The notes under the pieces are model-generated. The model was not told the DNA's origin and did no database searches. It was given only the letters and a program-made list of their open reading frames with translations. A DNA stretch of 64,000 bases from Aeromicrobium piscarium (GTDB lineage Bacteria; Actinomycetota; Actinomycetes; Propionibacteriales; Nocardioidaceae), in the NCBI RefSeq assembly GCF_007421815.1, contig NZ_VLNT01000004.1, positions 124,001-188,000 of the forward strand. The letters are read 5' to 3'. Both the position numbers and the translations under genes were made by a program. Of the stretch, positions 17,071 through 25,574 are shown piece by piece (position 1 is the stretch's first letter; each line of letters starts with the position of its first letter).

Positions 17071-18222
17071 TCAGGCTCGCTGATCGAACTTACGGCCCAG
17101 CAGCTCCGAGACGATGCGGATCCGCTGCATCGCCGGCGTGCCGCCCGCGATCGCCCAGCCGTGAGCGTCGCGGTGCAGCCGTTCGATGCCGTACTCCTCG
17201 GTGTAACCGTTGCCCCCATGCAACTGCATGGCGATATCGGTGACGCGCTTGGCCATCTCATTGGCCGTGCACTTGGCCAGCGAGACCTCATAGGAGTTCG
17301 GGAGCCCGACCCCTGCCGAGGCGGCGGCGCGATCCCGTAGGAGGCGTGCCGCCTCGACCTGCAGCGCCATGTCCGCCAAGAGCACCTGCACACTCTGGAA
17401 CTCCACGAGCGGCTTGCCGAACTGCTCGCGCTCCTGGACGTACTGCACCGTCTTGTCGAGGGCGGCCTGTCCGATCGCGATGCTCATGGTGGTGTTGCCG
17501 AGGCGTTCGACCGAGAAGACCCCGAAGAGTTTGGAGAAGTCGCCAGCGGGGACCACGATGTTCTCCACGGGAACCCGGACATTGTCGAAGTAGATGTCGG
17601 CCGACGGGATCCCGCGGAAGCCCATGAGGCGCTCGCCCGCGCCGAAGCTCAGTCCCGGGGTGCCCTTCTCGACCAGGACCGCACCGATGCCCTTCGAGCC
17701 CGGCGCATCCGAGAGGCGGCAGTAGACGAGATACTGATCGGCCTCGCCGCCGTTGGAGATCCAGCGCTTCGCACCGTTGATGATCAGATGATCACCCTCG
17801 GGCTTGGCGGCCGTGACCATGTCGGTGGCCGCCGAGCCGGCGTCCGGTTCGGAGATCGCGACCGCCATGGTCTTGGCGCCGCTGACGATATCGGGGAGCC
17901 AGCGTCGCTTCTGCTCCTCGGTGCCCAGATGTGAGATGACCTGCGCCGGGCCGGTGTTGGCCTCGAAGACCTGGAAGGCCGCCGGACGGCACACCTTGCC
18001 GAACTCCTCGACGACGGCGAGCGCCTGTTCCAGCGGCGCCCCCGATCCGCCGTACGCCTCGGGATGCGCGATACCGAGAAATCCCAGCGCTCCCAGTTCC
18101 ATGCGCTGCTCGCGTGTGATCGCCTTGCGCTGCACGTCCAGCTCTTCCGCGATCGGCGCGTACCGCTCGCGTGCCACCTGCGCCGCGAGCGACCGGATCT
18201 CTGCCAGATCATCGTGAGCCAC
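17071..18222 (-). CDS. Acyl-CoA dehydrogenase
   Basis: 383 residues. AISEPDAGSAATDMVTA and RWISNGGEADQYLVY match the ACAD flavin/substrate motifs, and EQFGKPLVEFQSVQVLLADM the C-terminal helix. The end reads AIAGGTPAMQRIRI, lacking Glu at the usual YEGT base position, so the base may lie elsewhere or the subunit may be non-catalytic in a complex with the next gene. GTG 18222 is chosen because AGAGGAGG sits 8 nt upstream; GTG 18231 would abut it. It is the first gene of a four-gene operon, divergent from the thiolase gene. Confidence 0.88.
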   Translation of the reverse strand: MAHDDLAEIRSLAAQVARERYAPIAEELDVQRKAITREQRMELGALGFLGIAHPEAYGGSGAPLEQALAVVEEFGKVCRPAAFQVFEANTGPAQVISHLGTEEQKRRWLPDIVSGAKTMAVAISEPDAGSAATDMVTAAKPEGDHLIINGAKRWISNGGEADQYLVYCRLSDAPGSKGIGAVLVEKGTPGLSFGAGERLMGFRGIPSADIYFDNVRVPVENIVVPAGDFSKLFGVFSVERLGNTTMSIAIGQAALDKTVQYVQEREQFGKPLVEFQSVQVLLADMALQVEAARLLRDRAAASAGVGLPNSYEVSLAKCTANEMAKRVTDIAMQLHGGNGYTEEYGIERLHRDAHGWAIAGGTPAMQRIRIVSELLGRKFDQRA

Positions 18223-18306
18223 GACGACCACCTCCTCTAGTGGTAATGATTATCCTGATTTAGCCGACCCGGGTCAACCGGCACCGGACGGCGTGACACA
18301 CAGATG

Positions 18307-18323
18307 ACTATCATGATAATAGT
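18307..18323. promoter_or_regulatory. 17-bp palindrome over the thiolase promoter
   Basis: ACTATCATGATAATAGT is palindromic except for one pair and contains GATAAT (18315-18320), a good -10, 8 nt before ATG 18329. The opposite operon has the reverse of GATAAT at 18249-18254 before its Shine-Dalgarno. A repressor bound here would block the thiolase promoter. The arms echo those at 8924-8947. Confidence 0.55.
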
Positions 18324-18328
18324 TAGCT

Positions 18329-19525
18329 ATGTCACTCCAGCCCCGCGACATCGTGATCGTCGACGCCGTCCGCACCGCGAGCGGCAAGGGCCGTAACGGA
18401 GGTGGTCTCGCCGAGCTGCACCCGGTCGACCTCCTGGCACAGACCTTCATCAAGCTCGCCGAGCGCACGCCCGAGCTCGATCCAGGCGAGGTCGACGATG
18501 TGCTCATCGGCTGCGTGTCGCAGGTCGGTGAGCAGTCCGCGACACCCGGCCGGATGGCCTGGCTCGGCGCCGGCTTCCCCGCACACGTGCCCGCCACGAC
18601 GATCGACCGCAAGTGTGGATCGAGCCAGCAGGCCGTGCACTTCGCCGCCCAGGGCATCGCCGCCGGGTCCTACGACATCGCCATCGCCGGCGGCGTCGAG
18701 TCGATGAGCCGCGTGGTCATGGGGTCGGCGCGTATGGGTGCCGACCCGTACGGCGCGATGGTCGCCGAGCGCTACGCACCCGGCCTGGTCTCCCAGGGGG
18801 TGGCCGCCGATCTCGTGGCCGCGCGGTGGAAGCTCGAGCGCGAGGACCTCGACGGTTATGCGGTCGAGTCCCACCGCCGCGCCGGAATCGCACTCGAGAG
18901 CGGCTCCTTCGCCCGCGAGACGATCGCGATCGACACCCCGTCCGGCGTATTCGACCGAGACGAGACCGTCCGTGCCGGGAGCACTGTCGAGAAGCTCTCC
19001 ACCCTGCGCAGCGTCTTCGGCACCGAAGCGCTCGCGGAGCGCTTTCCCGAGGTCGGCTGGCACACCACCGCAGGCAACTCCTCGCAGATCACCGACGGCG
19101 CCAGCGCCCTGCTGATGATGAGCGCGGAGCGCGCCGCGAGCCTGGGGCTGACGCCGAGGGCGCGCGTCCACACGATGTCGGTCGTCGGCGATGATCCGCT
19201 GCTGATGCTCACCGCCCCTATCCCGGCGACCCACCGCGTGCTCGCCCGTTCGGGACTTCCGCTCGAGGCGATCGACCACATCGAGATCAACGAGGCATTC
19301 GCCTCGGTGCCCCTCGCCTGGATGGCCGAGTTCGGCGATGCCGACCCCGCCCGGGTCAACCCGCGCGGCGGTGCCATCGCCCTCGGTCATCCGCTCGGGG
19401 CCTCCGGAGCGCGACTGATGACCACCATGCTGCACGCGCTGGAGGATGACGGCGGTCGCTACGGGCTACAGCTCATGTGCGAGGCCGGCGGCATGGCCAA
19501 TGCCACCATCATCGAGCGCCTCTAG
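18329..19525 (+). CDS. Thiolase (acetyl-CoA C-acyltransferase)
   Basis: 398 residues, full length. The nucleophilic Cys lies in RKCGSSQQAVHF (~95). NEAFASVPLAW and GGAIALGHPLGASGAR carry the catalytic His residues, and MCEAGGMANATI the second active Cys. It is thus a true thiolase that cleaves 3-oxoacyl-CoA to acetyl-CoA or propionyl-CoA plus a shortened acyl-CoA. No Shine-Dalgarno is seen; the transcript may be leaderless from the GATAAT promoter. It heads an operon with an SDR and a crotonase, which together make a beta-oxidation module. Confidence 0.93.
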   Translation: MSLQPRDIVIVDAVRTASGKGRNGGGLAELHPVDLLAQTFIKLAERTPELDPGEVDDVLIGCVSQVGEQSATPGRMAWLGAGFPAHVPATTIDRKCGSSQQAVHFAAQGIAAGSYDIAIAGGVESMSRVVMGSARMGADPYGAMVAERYAPGLVSQGVAADLVAARWKLEREDLDGYAVESHRRAGIALESGSFARETIAIDTPSGVFDRDETVRAGSTVEKLSTLRSVFGTEALAERFPEVGWHTTAGNSSQITDGASALLMMSAERAASLGLTPRARVHTMSVVGDDPLLMLTAPIPATHRVLARSGLPLEAIDHIEINEAFASVPLAWMAEFGDADPARVNPRGGAIALGHPLGASGARLMTTMLHALEDDGGRYGLQLMCEAGGMANATIIERL

Positions 19526-19561
19526 GCGCCCGAACCCATCACGCAAGGAGAAGGGACGCCC

Positions 19562-20320
19562 ATGGACATCGCCCACTGTTCGGCGGTCGTGACGGGAGGA
19601 GCATCCGGTCTCGGTGAAGCCACCGCCCGCGCTCTGGCCGCACGCGGCGCACACGTCGTCATCGTCGACCTGAACGAGGATCTCGGACGTGTCGTCGCCG
19701 AGGAGATCGGGGGGACATTCGCGCTCGCCGATGTCACCGATACCACCGCCGTCGAGGCCGCGCTCGATGCGGCCGAGGCTGCGGCCCCGCTGCGGGCCGT
19801 CGTGCACTGTGCGGGCAAGGGCGGCACGGTCCGCGTGGTCGAACGCGACGGGCAGCCTGGCTCGCTGGAGACCTACGAGCAGCTCGTACGACTCAACCTC
19901 GTCGGCAGCTTCAACGTGCTGCGACTGGCCGCCGCTCGCATGGCCTCCCTGGATCTCGTGGACGACGAACGCGGGGTCATCGTGCTCACCGCATCGGTGG
20001 CCGCGTACGAGGGGCAGATCGGGCAGATCCCCTATGCCTCGGCGAAGGCCGGCGTGGTGGGCATGACGCTCGTCGCCGCCCGCGACCTGGCCAGCAAGGC
20101 GATCCGCGTCGCGACGATCGCTCCCGGCACCTTCGACACCCCGATCCTGGCCCGCTTCGGTCAGGACGTGCGCGACAAGCTCGCGGCGCAGACCCCGCAC
20201 CCACGCCGTCTCGGCCGTCCCGAGGAGTACGCCAGCACCGCGCTGCACATCATCGACAACGCCATGATCAACGGCGAGACGATTCGCCTCGACGGCGCGA
20301 TCAGGATGGCCCCGAAATGA
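19562..20320 (+). CDS. SDR, 3-hydroxyacyl-CoA dehydrogenase type II (HSD10-like)
   Basis: 252 residues. VVTGGASGLGEATARALAA is the cofactor fold, VHCAGKGGT replaces NNAG, and the active-site Ser and YASAK are present (LTASVAAYEGQIGQIPYASAK). The TIAPGTFDTP segment and overall pattern match HSD17B10-type 3-hydroxyacyl-CoA dehydrogenases, which oxidise 3-hydroxyacyl-CoA with NAD. AAGGAGAAGG precedes the ATG. It lies between the thiolase and the crotonase, with a 4-nt overlap to the latter. Confidence 0.9.
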   Translation: MDIAHCSAVVTGGASGLGEATARALAARGAHVVIVDLNEDLGRVVAEEIGGTFALADVTDTTAVEAALDAAEAAAPLRAVVHCAGKGGTVRVVERDGQPGSLETYEQLVRLNLVGSFNVLRLAAARMASLDLVDDERGVIVLTASVAAYEGQIGQIPYASAKAGVVGMTLVAARDLASKAIRVATIAPGTFDTPILARFGQDVRDKLAAQTPHPRRLGRPEEYASTALHIIDNAMINGETIRLDGAIRMAPK

Positions 20321-21099
20321 CCGAGACCCCCATGAACGACCGCGAGCTCCTCGTCGAGGAGCGGGGACGCGTGCTGGTGCTGACGATGCACCGTCCCGAG
20401 TCTCGCAATGCGATGTCGATGACGATGGCTCACCAGATCGCCGAGGCGCTCGAGGACTTCGACCGGCGCGACGATCTGAGCGTCGCCGTCATCACCGGCG
20501 GTGGCGGCACGTTCTGCGCGGGTATGGATCTGAAGGGTTTCGCCCGCGGCGAGCGGCCGGTGGTGGAGGGCCGCGGTTTCGCGGGCATCGTCAAGAGCCC
20601 GCCGCGCAAGCCGATCATCGCCGCCGTCGAGGGCTACGCGCTCGCGGGCGGATTCGAGATCGTGCTCTCGTGCGACCTCATCGTCGCCTCTAGCGAGGCC
20701 ACCTTCGGGCTCCCCGAGGTCAAACGCGGGCTGACCGCCGCGGCGGGCGGACTGCTACGCCTCCAGCACCGCGTCCCCTATCACCTCGCGATGGAGCTGG
20801 TGCTGACCGGGCGGATGTGGCCGGCACCGGAGGCACACACGGCCGGACTCGTGAGCCGCCTCGCCGGCCCCGGAGAGGCGCTGGCCACGGCGCTCGAGCT
20901 CGCCGAACAGATCGCCCCGAACGCGCCGCTGGCGCTCGCCGCCTCCAAGCGCGTCCTCGTGGAGTCCGTGGACTGGCCGTTGCCGGAGAAGTTCGATCGC
21001 CAGGAGGCGATCGTCAACCCGATCCGCGAATCCGATGATGCGAGGGAGGGGGCTCGCGCCTTCGTGGAGAAGCGCGACCCCCAGTGGACCGGCCGCTGA
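20317..21099 (+). CDS. Enoyl-CoA hydratase (crotonase family)
   Basis: 260 residues. The oxyanion-hole segments are GGGGTFCAGMDLKGF (~67) and VEGYALAGGFEIVLSCDLIV (~105). The Glu pair is near ATFGLPEVKRGLTAAAGG. It fits water addition to 2-enoyl-CoA, the second step of the thiolase/SDR module. The start ATG overlaps the previous stop (ATGA). A strong terminator follows. Confidence 0.9.
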   Translation: MTETPMNDRELLVEERGRVLVLTMHRPESRNAMSMTMAHQIAEALEDFDRRDDLSVAVITGGGGTFCAGMDLKGFARGERPVVEGRGFAGIVKSPPRKPIIAAVEGYALAGGFEIVLSCDLIVASSEATFGLPEVKRGLTAAAGGLLRLQHRVPYHLAMELVLTGRMWPAPEAHTAGLVSRLAGPGEALATALELAEQIAPNAPLALAASKRVLVESVDWPLPEKFDRQEAIVNPIRESDDAREGARAFVEKRDPQWTGR

Positions 21100-21116
21100 C
21101 CCGCACCCTCGCTGCG

Positions 21117-21146
21117 AACGCCCCCGAGCTCAGGCTCGGGGGCGTT
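21117..21146. terminator. Intrinsic terminator
   Basis: AACGCCCCCGAGC and GCTCGGGGGCGTT pair perfectly over 13 bp with a TCAG loop, followed on the plus strand by CTTCTGTTCT. It ends the thiolase-SDR-crotonase operon and may also serve the convergent ALDH gene. Confidence 0.85.
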
Positions 21147-21164
21147 CTTCTGTTCTCCGCCTCC

Positions 21165-21230
21165 GGTGGGCGGTACCTATCGCGGTACGCCATCAAAACC
21201 ACGACAGCGGGGGGTGGTCGCCCCCCCCCC
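21165..21230. repeat. Degenerate GGCGGTA-type repeat and C10 run
   Basis: GGGCGGTACC and GCGGTACGCCATCAAAACC resemble the left arm of the nested palindrome family seen at 52.4, 54.7, 56.9 and 62.9 kb. The stretch ends in ten consecutive C (21221-21230). It lies between convergent genes. Confidence 0.4.
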
Positions 21231-21249
21231 GAGGACGGGTGCCCGTGGA

Positions 21250-22728
21250 TCAGGCGGGGCCGATCGCGATGGACTTGGTCTCCAGATACGAACGGAAACC
21301 CTCGGGTCCCATCTCGCGGCCGATGCCCGACATCTTGTAGCCGCCGAAGGGCGAGCCGTAGGCCTGCGGGAAGCCGTTGATGCTGACCATGCCGGTGCGG
21401 ATGCGGCGCGCGACCCTGACAGCGTCATCGACATCGGCACCCCAGACCGAGCCGGACAACCCATAGGGCGAGTCGTTGGCGATATCGATCGCCTCCTCGA
21501 CATCGTCATAGGGCACCAGCGCGAGCACCGGGCCGAAGATCTCCTCGCGCACCGCGCGCATCGAGTTGTCGACTCCAGCGAGCAGGGTCGGGGGCACGAA
21601 CCAGCCGTTCTCCAGCTCCGGCGGCAGGACCAGCGTCTCGGCTCCCGAGACGATCCGGGCTCCCTCGTCGCGCGCCAGCGAGATGTATCCCTGCACGGTG
21701 TCCAGCTGGTTCTTCGAGACGAGCGGGCCGATCTTGGTCGCCGGGTCCATCGGGTGCCCGACCGTCCACGCCCGCAGCGCCTCGGCGAAGGCCTCGGTGA
21801 ACTCGGTCTCGCGATTGCGGGGCACCAGGATCCGCGACTGGGCGATACAGAGCTGGCCGTTGACGACCAGCGCCATCGGCAGAACGGCCTTCGCCACGGT
21901 CTCGGCGTCCGCATCGGGCAGCACCACCGCGGCCGACTTGCCGCCGAGCTCCAGCGTCACGCGGGCGACCCGATTGGCCGCTGCCCGCATGAGCGTCTGG
22001 CCGACGGCGGTCGAGCCGGTGAAGGCGAGCTTGTCGACATGCGGGTGCTCGATGAGCGACTGCGCCGCCTCACGATCGGCCGGCACGATGTTCAGCACGC
22101 CCTCCGGGAGCCCCGCCTCCGCGAAAGCGTCCGCGAAGGCGAAGGCCGACAGAGGGGTCTGCGTCGGCGGCTTGAGCACGACCGAGCAGCCGGCGGCGAT
22201 CGCCGGGGCGATCTTGATGCTCGGGGTGCTGAGCGGGCCGTTCCACGGGGTGATCGCCGCGGCCACGCCGACCGGCTCCTGCGTCACGATGCTTCGCATG
22301 CCGTTGGCATCGGTGCGAACATCGTCGAGCTCATAGGACTCGGCCAGATCGGCGTAGTACCGGGTGTGGCGGATCGGGTTGGGCACATGCGCCTGCTGAC
22401 TGAACCACAGCGGACAGCCCAGCTCGGAGGTCAGCAGTACGGCGATCTCGTCGAGTCGTGACTCCAGGATGTCGGCGGCCCGTCGCATGACCGCGGCCCG
22501 CTCGGGGCCGGGCAGATCACGCCAGCGGCGGTCCTCGAAGGAGGCCTTGGCGGCTCCCACTGCGCGGTCGACGTCGGCGGACGTGCCGACGGCCGACCGC
22601 CCGACGACGGACTGGTCGACGGGGTTGAGAACGTCGATGATCTTGCCGCCCTCGGTGTCATGCCACTGGCCGTCGATGAACAGCCGGCTGCGGTCGGCGA
22701 GATCGGGGGCGATGACAGCATCGGTCAT
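21250..22728 (-). CDS. Aldehyde dehydrogenase (NAD(P)-dependent)
   Basis: 492 residues, the usual ALDH length. ITPWNGPLSTPSIKIAPAIAAG is close to the family oxyanion/Asn motif (TPWN). The Glu base is in LELGGKSAAVVLPDAD and the nucleophilic Cys in VNGQLCIAQSRILVP. EIFGPVLALVPYDD is the coenzyme-domain tail motif. It oxidises an aldehyde to the acid. The start has AGGAGCACTC upstream. The LLM oxidoreductase ends 28 bp upstream on the same strand, so both are probably one operon. Confidence 0.92.
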   Translation of the reverse strand: MTDAVIAPDLADRSRLFIDGQWHDTEGGKIIDVLNPVDQSVVGRSAVGTSADVDRAVGAAKASFEDRRWRDLPGPERAAVMRRAADILESRLDEIAVLLTSELGCPLWFSQQAHVPNPIRHTRYYADLAESYELDDVRTDANGMRSIVTQEPVGVAAAITPWNGPLSTPSIKIAPAIAAGCSVVLKPPTQTPLSAFAFADAFAEAGLPEGVLNIVPADREAAQSLIEHPHVDKLAFTGSTAVGQTLMRAAANRVARVTLELGGKSAAVVLPDADAETVAKAVLPMALVVNGQLCIAQSRILVPRNRETEFTEAFAEALRAWTVGHPMDPATKIGPLVSKNQLDTVQGYISLARDEGARIVSGAETLVLPPELENGWFVPPTLLAGVDNSMRAVREEIFGPVLALVPYDDVEEAIDIANDSPYGLSGSVWGADVDDAVRVARRIRTGMVSINGFPQAYGSPFGGYKMSGIGREMGPEGFRSYLETKSIAIGPA

Positions 22729-22756
22729 GAGTGCTCCTCAGGGGTCGTGGGTCGGA

Positions 22757-23767
22757 TCAGCGGAAGGCCGGCAGGACCTCGTTCTTGAACAGTTCGAGGG
22801 TCGCCAGCACCTGCTCCTGCGGGAGCCCGTACCACTGCATCCGCAAGATGATGTAGGTGAGTCCCTGCGCCTCGAGGTCTTTGAGCGCCGCAATGGCACC
22901 GGCCGGATCGGTGAACAGGTAGGAGGCGTCGGCCACCTCGGTCGCGGTCTGCTCGGACTGCAGGTGGCGGTAGCCGGCTCCCTGCTGCGGGGCGTTGTAC
23001 TGCGCGTACTGAGCCGTGACATCGCCGCGCGCCTGCAGGCCGATCGCCCGCGCGCGCTCCGGGTCGTGATCCAGCACCAGTTCGCGGCGCACGACGAGGT
23101 TCTTGACCGGAAGGCCGAGCCGCTCCTTCTCCGCGCGATAGTGTCCGAGCACGACCTTGAGCCGCTCGGGGTCCACATGGGGCGGAACGATCCAGGCGTC
23201 GCCGAGGCGTGCGGCGCGCTGCGCGCCCTTCTTGTGCGGTCCGGCTCCGATCCAGATCTCGGGCCCGCCCTCCTGCACGGGACGCAGGCTGATGTGCTGG
23301 TCCTTGATCCGGTAGTACTCGCCATCGCGGGTCACCGATGCACCGCTCCACAGATCGCGGATCATCGCGATGCTCTCCTCGAAGCGCCCGACCCGCTCGT
23401 CCAGGCCGATGCCGAAGGACTCGAACTCGTTCTCGCGGTAGCCCATGCCGAAGCCCGCAACCGCCCGTCCGCCGGTGAGGTGGTCGAGGGTCGAGAACTC
23501 CTCGGCCACGGCGACCGGGTGGCGCAGCGGGAGGATGAACATATTGGTGCCCAGCTGCATCTCACCGGCATCGGCGGCCAGAGCCGCGAGCGTGGGGACC
23601 GGCTGGAGCGTGGGCATACCGCCCAGATAGTGCTGCAGCACCCAGGCCGAGGAGATTCCGCTCTGGGAGGCCGCCCGCACCTGCTCGCGCATCGCGGCGA
23701 TGCGGTCTGCGGGCACGACGTCGGTCGGGAAGTCGTTCATGATGGCGAGGCCGAAGGTCAACGGCAT
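22757..23767 (-). CDS. LLM class flavin-dependent oxidoreductase
   Basis: 336 residues. The N-terminus (MPLTFGLAIMNDFP), FILPLRHPVAVAEEFSTLDHLTGGR, FGMGYRENEFESFGI and EIWIGAGPHKKGAQRAARLGDAW are classic luciferase-like segments. The fold binds FMN or F420; which one cannot be told here. ATG 23767 is preceded by GGGAGA; a longer frame lacks this. Family members hydroxylate or open rings, or oxidise alcohols with F420. It is divergent from the DUF35/lipid-transfer operon. Confidence 0.88.
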   Translation of the reverse strand: MPLTFGLAIMNDFPTDVVPADRIAAMREQVRAASQSGISSAWVLQHYLGGMPTLQPVPTLAALAADAGEMQLGTNMFILPLRHPVAVAEEFSTLDHLTGGRAVAGFGMGYRENEFESFGIGLDERVGRFEESIAMIRDLWSGASVTRDGEYYRIKDQHISLRPVQEGGPEIWIGAGPHKKGAQRAARLGDAWIVPPHVDPERLKVVLGHYRAEKERLGLPVKNLVVRRELVLDHDPERARAIGLQARGDVTAQYAQYNAPQQGAGYRHLQSEQTATEVADASYLFTDPAGAIAALKDLEAQGLTYIILRMQWYGLPQEQVLATLELFKNEVLPAFR

Positions 23768-23791
23768 GGTGTCTCCCACAGGTTGCTGCGA

Positions 23792-23807
23792 TTGATATGC
23801 ATGATTG
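23792..23807. promoter_or_regulatory. AT-rich ATGCATGATT element before the LLM gene
   Basis: TTGATATGCATGATTG lies about 25 nt before the LLM start on the minus strand. It resembles TTCATACGCATGATTA (9431) and TTGATGCATATGATTC (13272). Confidence 0.35.
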
Positions 23808-23890
23808 TGCCATAGATCTTCTGCCACCACAGCCCCGACCGTGAGCGGGATCACGCGAGGGTATGGCGCGGGGCGCTCTTCTAGGTTAAT

Positions 23891-23904
23891 TTGATGATCA
23901 GCAA
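23891..23904. promoter_or_regulatory. Palindrome TTGATGATCAGCAA, copy 1
   Basis: A 14-bp near-palindrome centred on TGATCA, with one mismatched pair, 69 bp before the DUF35 gene. The same 14 bases occur at 32472-32485 before the Zn-ADH gene, and a half-conserved form TTGCTGATAATGAA at 43905-43918 before the ferredoxin reductase gene. This repetition suggests a shared regulator. The rest of the 206-bp divergent gap (23768-23973) shows no gene. Confidence 0.5.
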
Positions 23905-23973
23905 TTTGGCTGAGCGACCACCCCCGCGCGCCCGCTCAGCCCCTCATCGCGGCGAAGGAGCACCCCGGCGATC

Positions 23974-24399
23974 ATGAGCACCAGAACCGGCCGACCGTTC
24001 CCCCAGGAGACCCCGGCCGAGTTCGCGGGCCATGTCGAAGGCCTGCTCCGCGGCGAGTTCGTCGTCCCGCGATGCCGCCCCTGCGATGCCGTTCAATGGC
24101 CGCCGCGGACCGTGTGCGGACAGTGCGCCGGCACCGAGTTCGAGCAGGTCGTGCTCGGCGAACTCCGCGGTGAGGTCACGACGTGGACGATCGTCCGGCG
24201 CGCCTTCCACCCCTGGTTCGCCGACCGTGTGCCGTACGGCGTGGCCGTCGTCGACACGACGGTCGGCCTCCGCCTCACCGGCTGGTACGCGGGCCCCGAG
24301 GTCGACACTCTGCGCGCCGGACTCCCCGTACAGGGGTCCGTCGAGCCGCTGGGCGACGCACCGGCACTCGTCTGGCGACCTGGGCAGGTTGAGCGATGA
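23974..24399 (+). CDS. Zn-ribbon/OB-fold DUF35 protein (lipid-transfer thiolase partner)
   Basis: 141 residues. A complete four-Cys zinc ribbon (CRPCDAVQWPPRTVCGQC, ~34-51) precedes an OB-fold (GEVTTWTIVRRAFHPWF, VPYGVAVVDT). DUF35 proteins form complexes with thiolase-like proteins; in sterol side-chain degradation the pair Ltp2-ChsH2(DUF35) is a retro-aldolase. The stop overlaps the next start by 4 nt (ATGA), supporting a complex. The start ATG is preceded by AAGGAGC at a somewhat long distance. Confidence 0.85.
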   Translation: MSTRTGRPFPQETPAEFAGHVEGLLRGEFVVPRCRPCDAVQWPPRTVCGQCAGTEFEQVVLGELRGEVTTWTIVRRAFHPWFADRVPYGVAVVDTTVGLRLTGWYAGPEVDTLRAGLPVQGSVEPLGDAPALVWRPGQVER

Positions 24400-25556
24400 G
24401 CACGCCCCTCGCCGCGATCACGGGGGTGGGCGAGACCGCGTACACGCGCGGCACCGACCTGACGGCGACCGCGCTCCTGCTCCAGGCCGGTTTACGTGCG
24501 TGCGCCGACGCGGGCATCGATCCGAGCAGCATCGACGGGGCCGTGACCCCGCAGGGCAAGGCCGAGTCCGAGCAGTTCGTCCACGCCCTCGGCATCCGCG
24601 ACCTGCGCTTCCACGCGCACAACGCGATGGGTGGAGCGGGGCCGGTCGGATGTGTCGCGATCGCGGCGGCCGCGGTGCGGGCCGGAGTCGCCGAGCGTGT
24701 CGTGGTCGCGGCCGGCGGCACGCAGTTCAGCGGCAACCGTCGTATGAGCGACGCCGGGGGCGCCGCCATGTCGATCCCCTGGCCCGGTCAAGGGATCCGC
24801 GACTGCCTGGAGCGACCGTACGGTCTGTCGGTCCCCATGCAGTGGTACAGCCTGCACGCCAACTACTGGCTCACCCAGACCGGGGCCGATCCAGCGGGTA
24901 TGCGCGCGGTCGCGCTCGCAACCCGTGAGCACGCCCACAGCAATGCCCAGGCCTACTTCCGCGGACGCGAGCTGACGACCGAGGCGTACGACGCCTCCCC
25001 CGTGCTCGTCGACCCCTTCCACCTGTTCGACATCTGCCAGGAGTCCGACGGCGCGGCCGCCGTGATCGTCGAGCGCGACGGCGCCCGGGAGGACGCGGCG
25101 GGTGTCACAGTCCTCGCCGCGGGCGAGGGTCACGCGGATGTTCCCGACGACCTCGTCACCCGTCCGGACATCATGCAGATGGGCCTGACCAAGCTCGCCC
25201 CGCGGCTCTTCGCCGAGGCCGGTGTGACCCCGCAGGATCTCGACTTCGCCCAGCTCTACGACTGCTTCACCTTCGTGGTCCTGCGCCAGATCGAGGAACT
25301 CGGCCTGTGCGCGCGTGGCGAGGCACCCGACTTCGTGCGTGAACACGGCATCGGGCCCGGTGGCTCATTCCCGATCAACACCCACGGCGGCCTGCTGTCG
25401 CAGGCCCACATCGCGGGGATGAACCACGTCGTCGAGGCGGTGCGCCAGTTGCGCGGCGAAGCGGGCGATGCCCAGCTGAGCGATGCGCACCTCGGCGTCG
25501 TCACCGGTTACGGCGACATGTCGGACGGGTCGATGCTCATCCTCGCCCACCACTGA
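24396..25556 (+). CDS. Thiolase-like lipid-transfer protein (probable retro-aldolase subunit)
   Basis: 386 residues with the thiolase/SCP-x fold. The position of the nucleophilic Cys reads NAMGGAGPVGCVAIA without the usual Cys-Ala/Ser-Gly. QLYDCFTFVVLRQIEELG and FPINTHGGLLSQAHIAG are typical of the Ltp group. Ltp2-type enzymes cleave a beta-hydroxyacyl-CoA by retro-aldol reaction, releasing a ketone or aldehyde plus an acyl-CoA. Coupling to DUF35 and the missing Cys both support this over thiolysis. The NDP-forming acyl-CoA synthetase gene follows after 18 bp. Confidence 0.85.
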   Translation: MSTPLAAITGVGETAYTRGTDLTATALLLQAGLRACADAGIDPSSIDGAVTPQGKAESEQFVHALGIRDLRFHAHNAMGGAGPVGCVAIAAAAVRAGVAERVVVAAGGTQFSGNRRMSDAGGAAMSIPWPGQGIRDCLERPYGLSVPMQWYSLHANYWLTQTGADPAGMRAVALATREHAHSNAQAYFRGRELTTEAYDASPVLVDPFHLFDICQESDGAAAVIVERDGAREDAAGVTVLAAGEGHADVPDDLVTRPDIMQMGLTKLAPRLFAEAGVTPQDLDFAQLYDCFTFVVLRQIEELGLCARGEAPDFVREHGIGPGGSFPINTHGGLLSQAHIAGMNHVVEAVRQLRGEAGDAQLSDAHLGVVTGYGDMSDGSMLILAHH

Positions 25557-25574
25557 CCCTCAGAGAGGAACCCC

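Noticed and set aside
21221-21230. Ten-C homopolymer as phase-variation tract
   Set aside because: It lies between genes, downstream of both stop codons, so slippage would not change a protein or an obvious promoter.
24396-25556. Ordinary acetyl-CoA acetyltransferase
   Set aside because: No thiolase nucleophilic Cys at the expected place, and it is coupled to a DUF35 gene as in lipid-transfer retro-aldolases.
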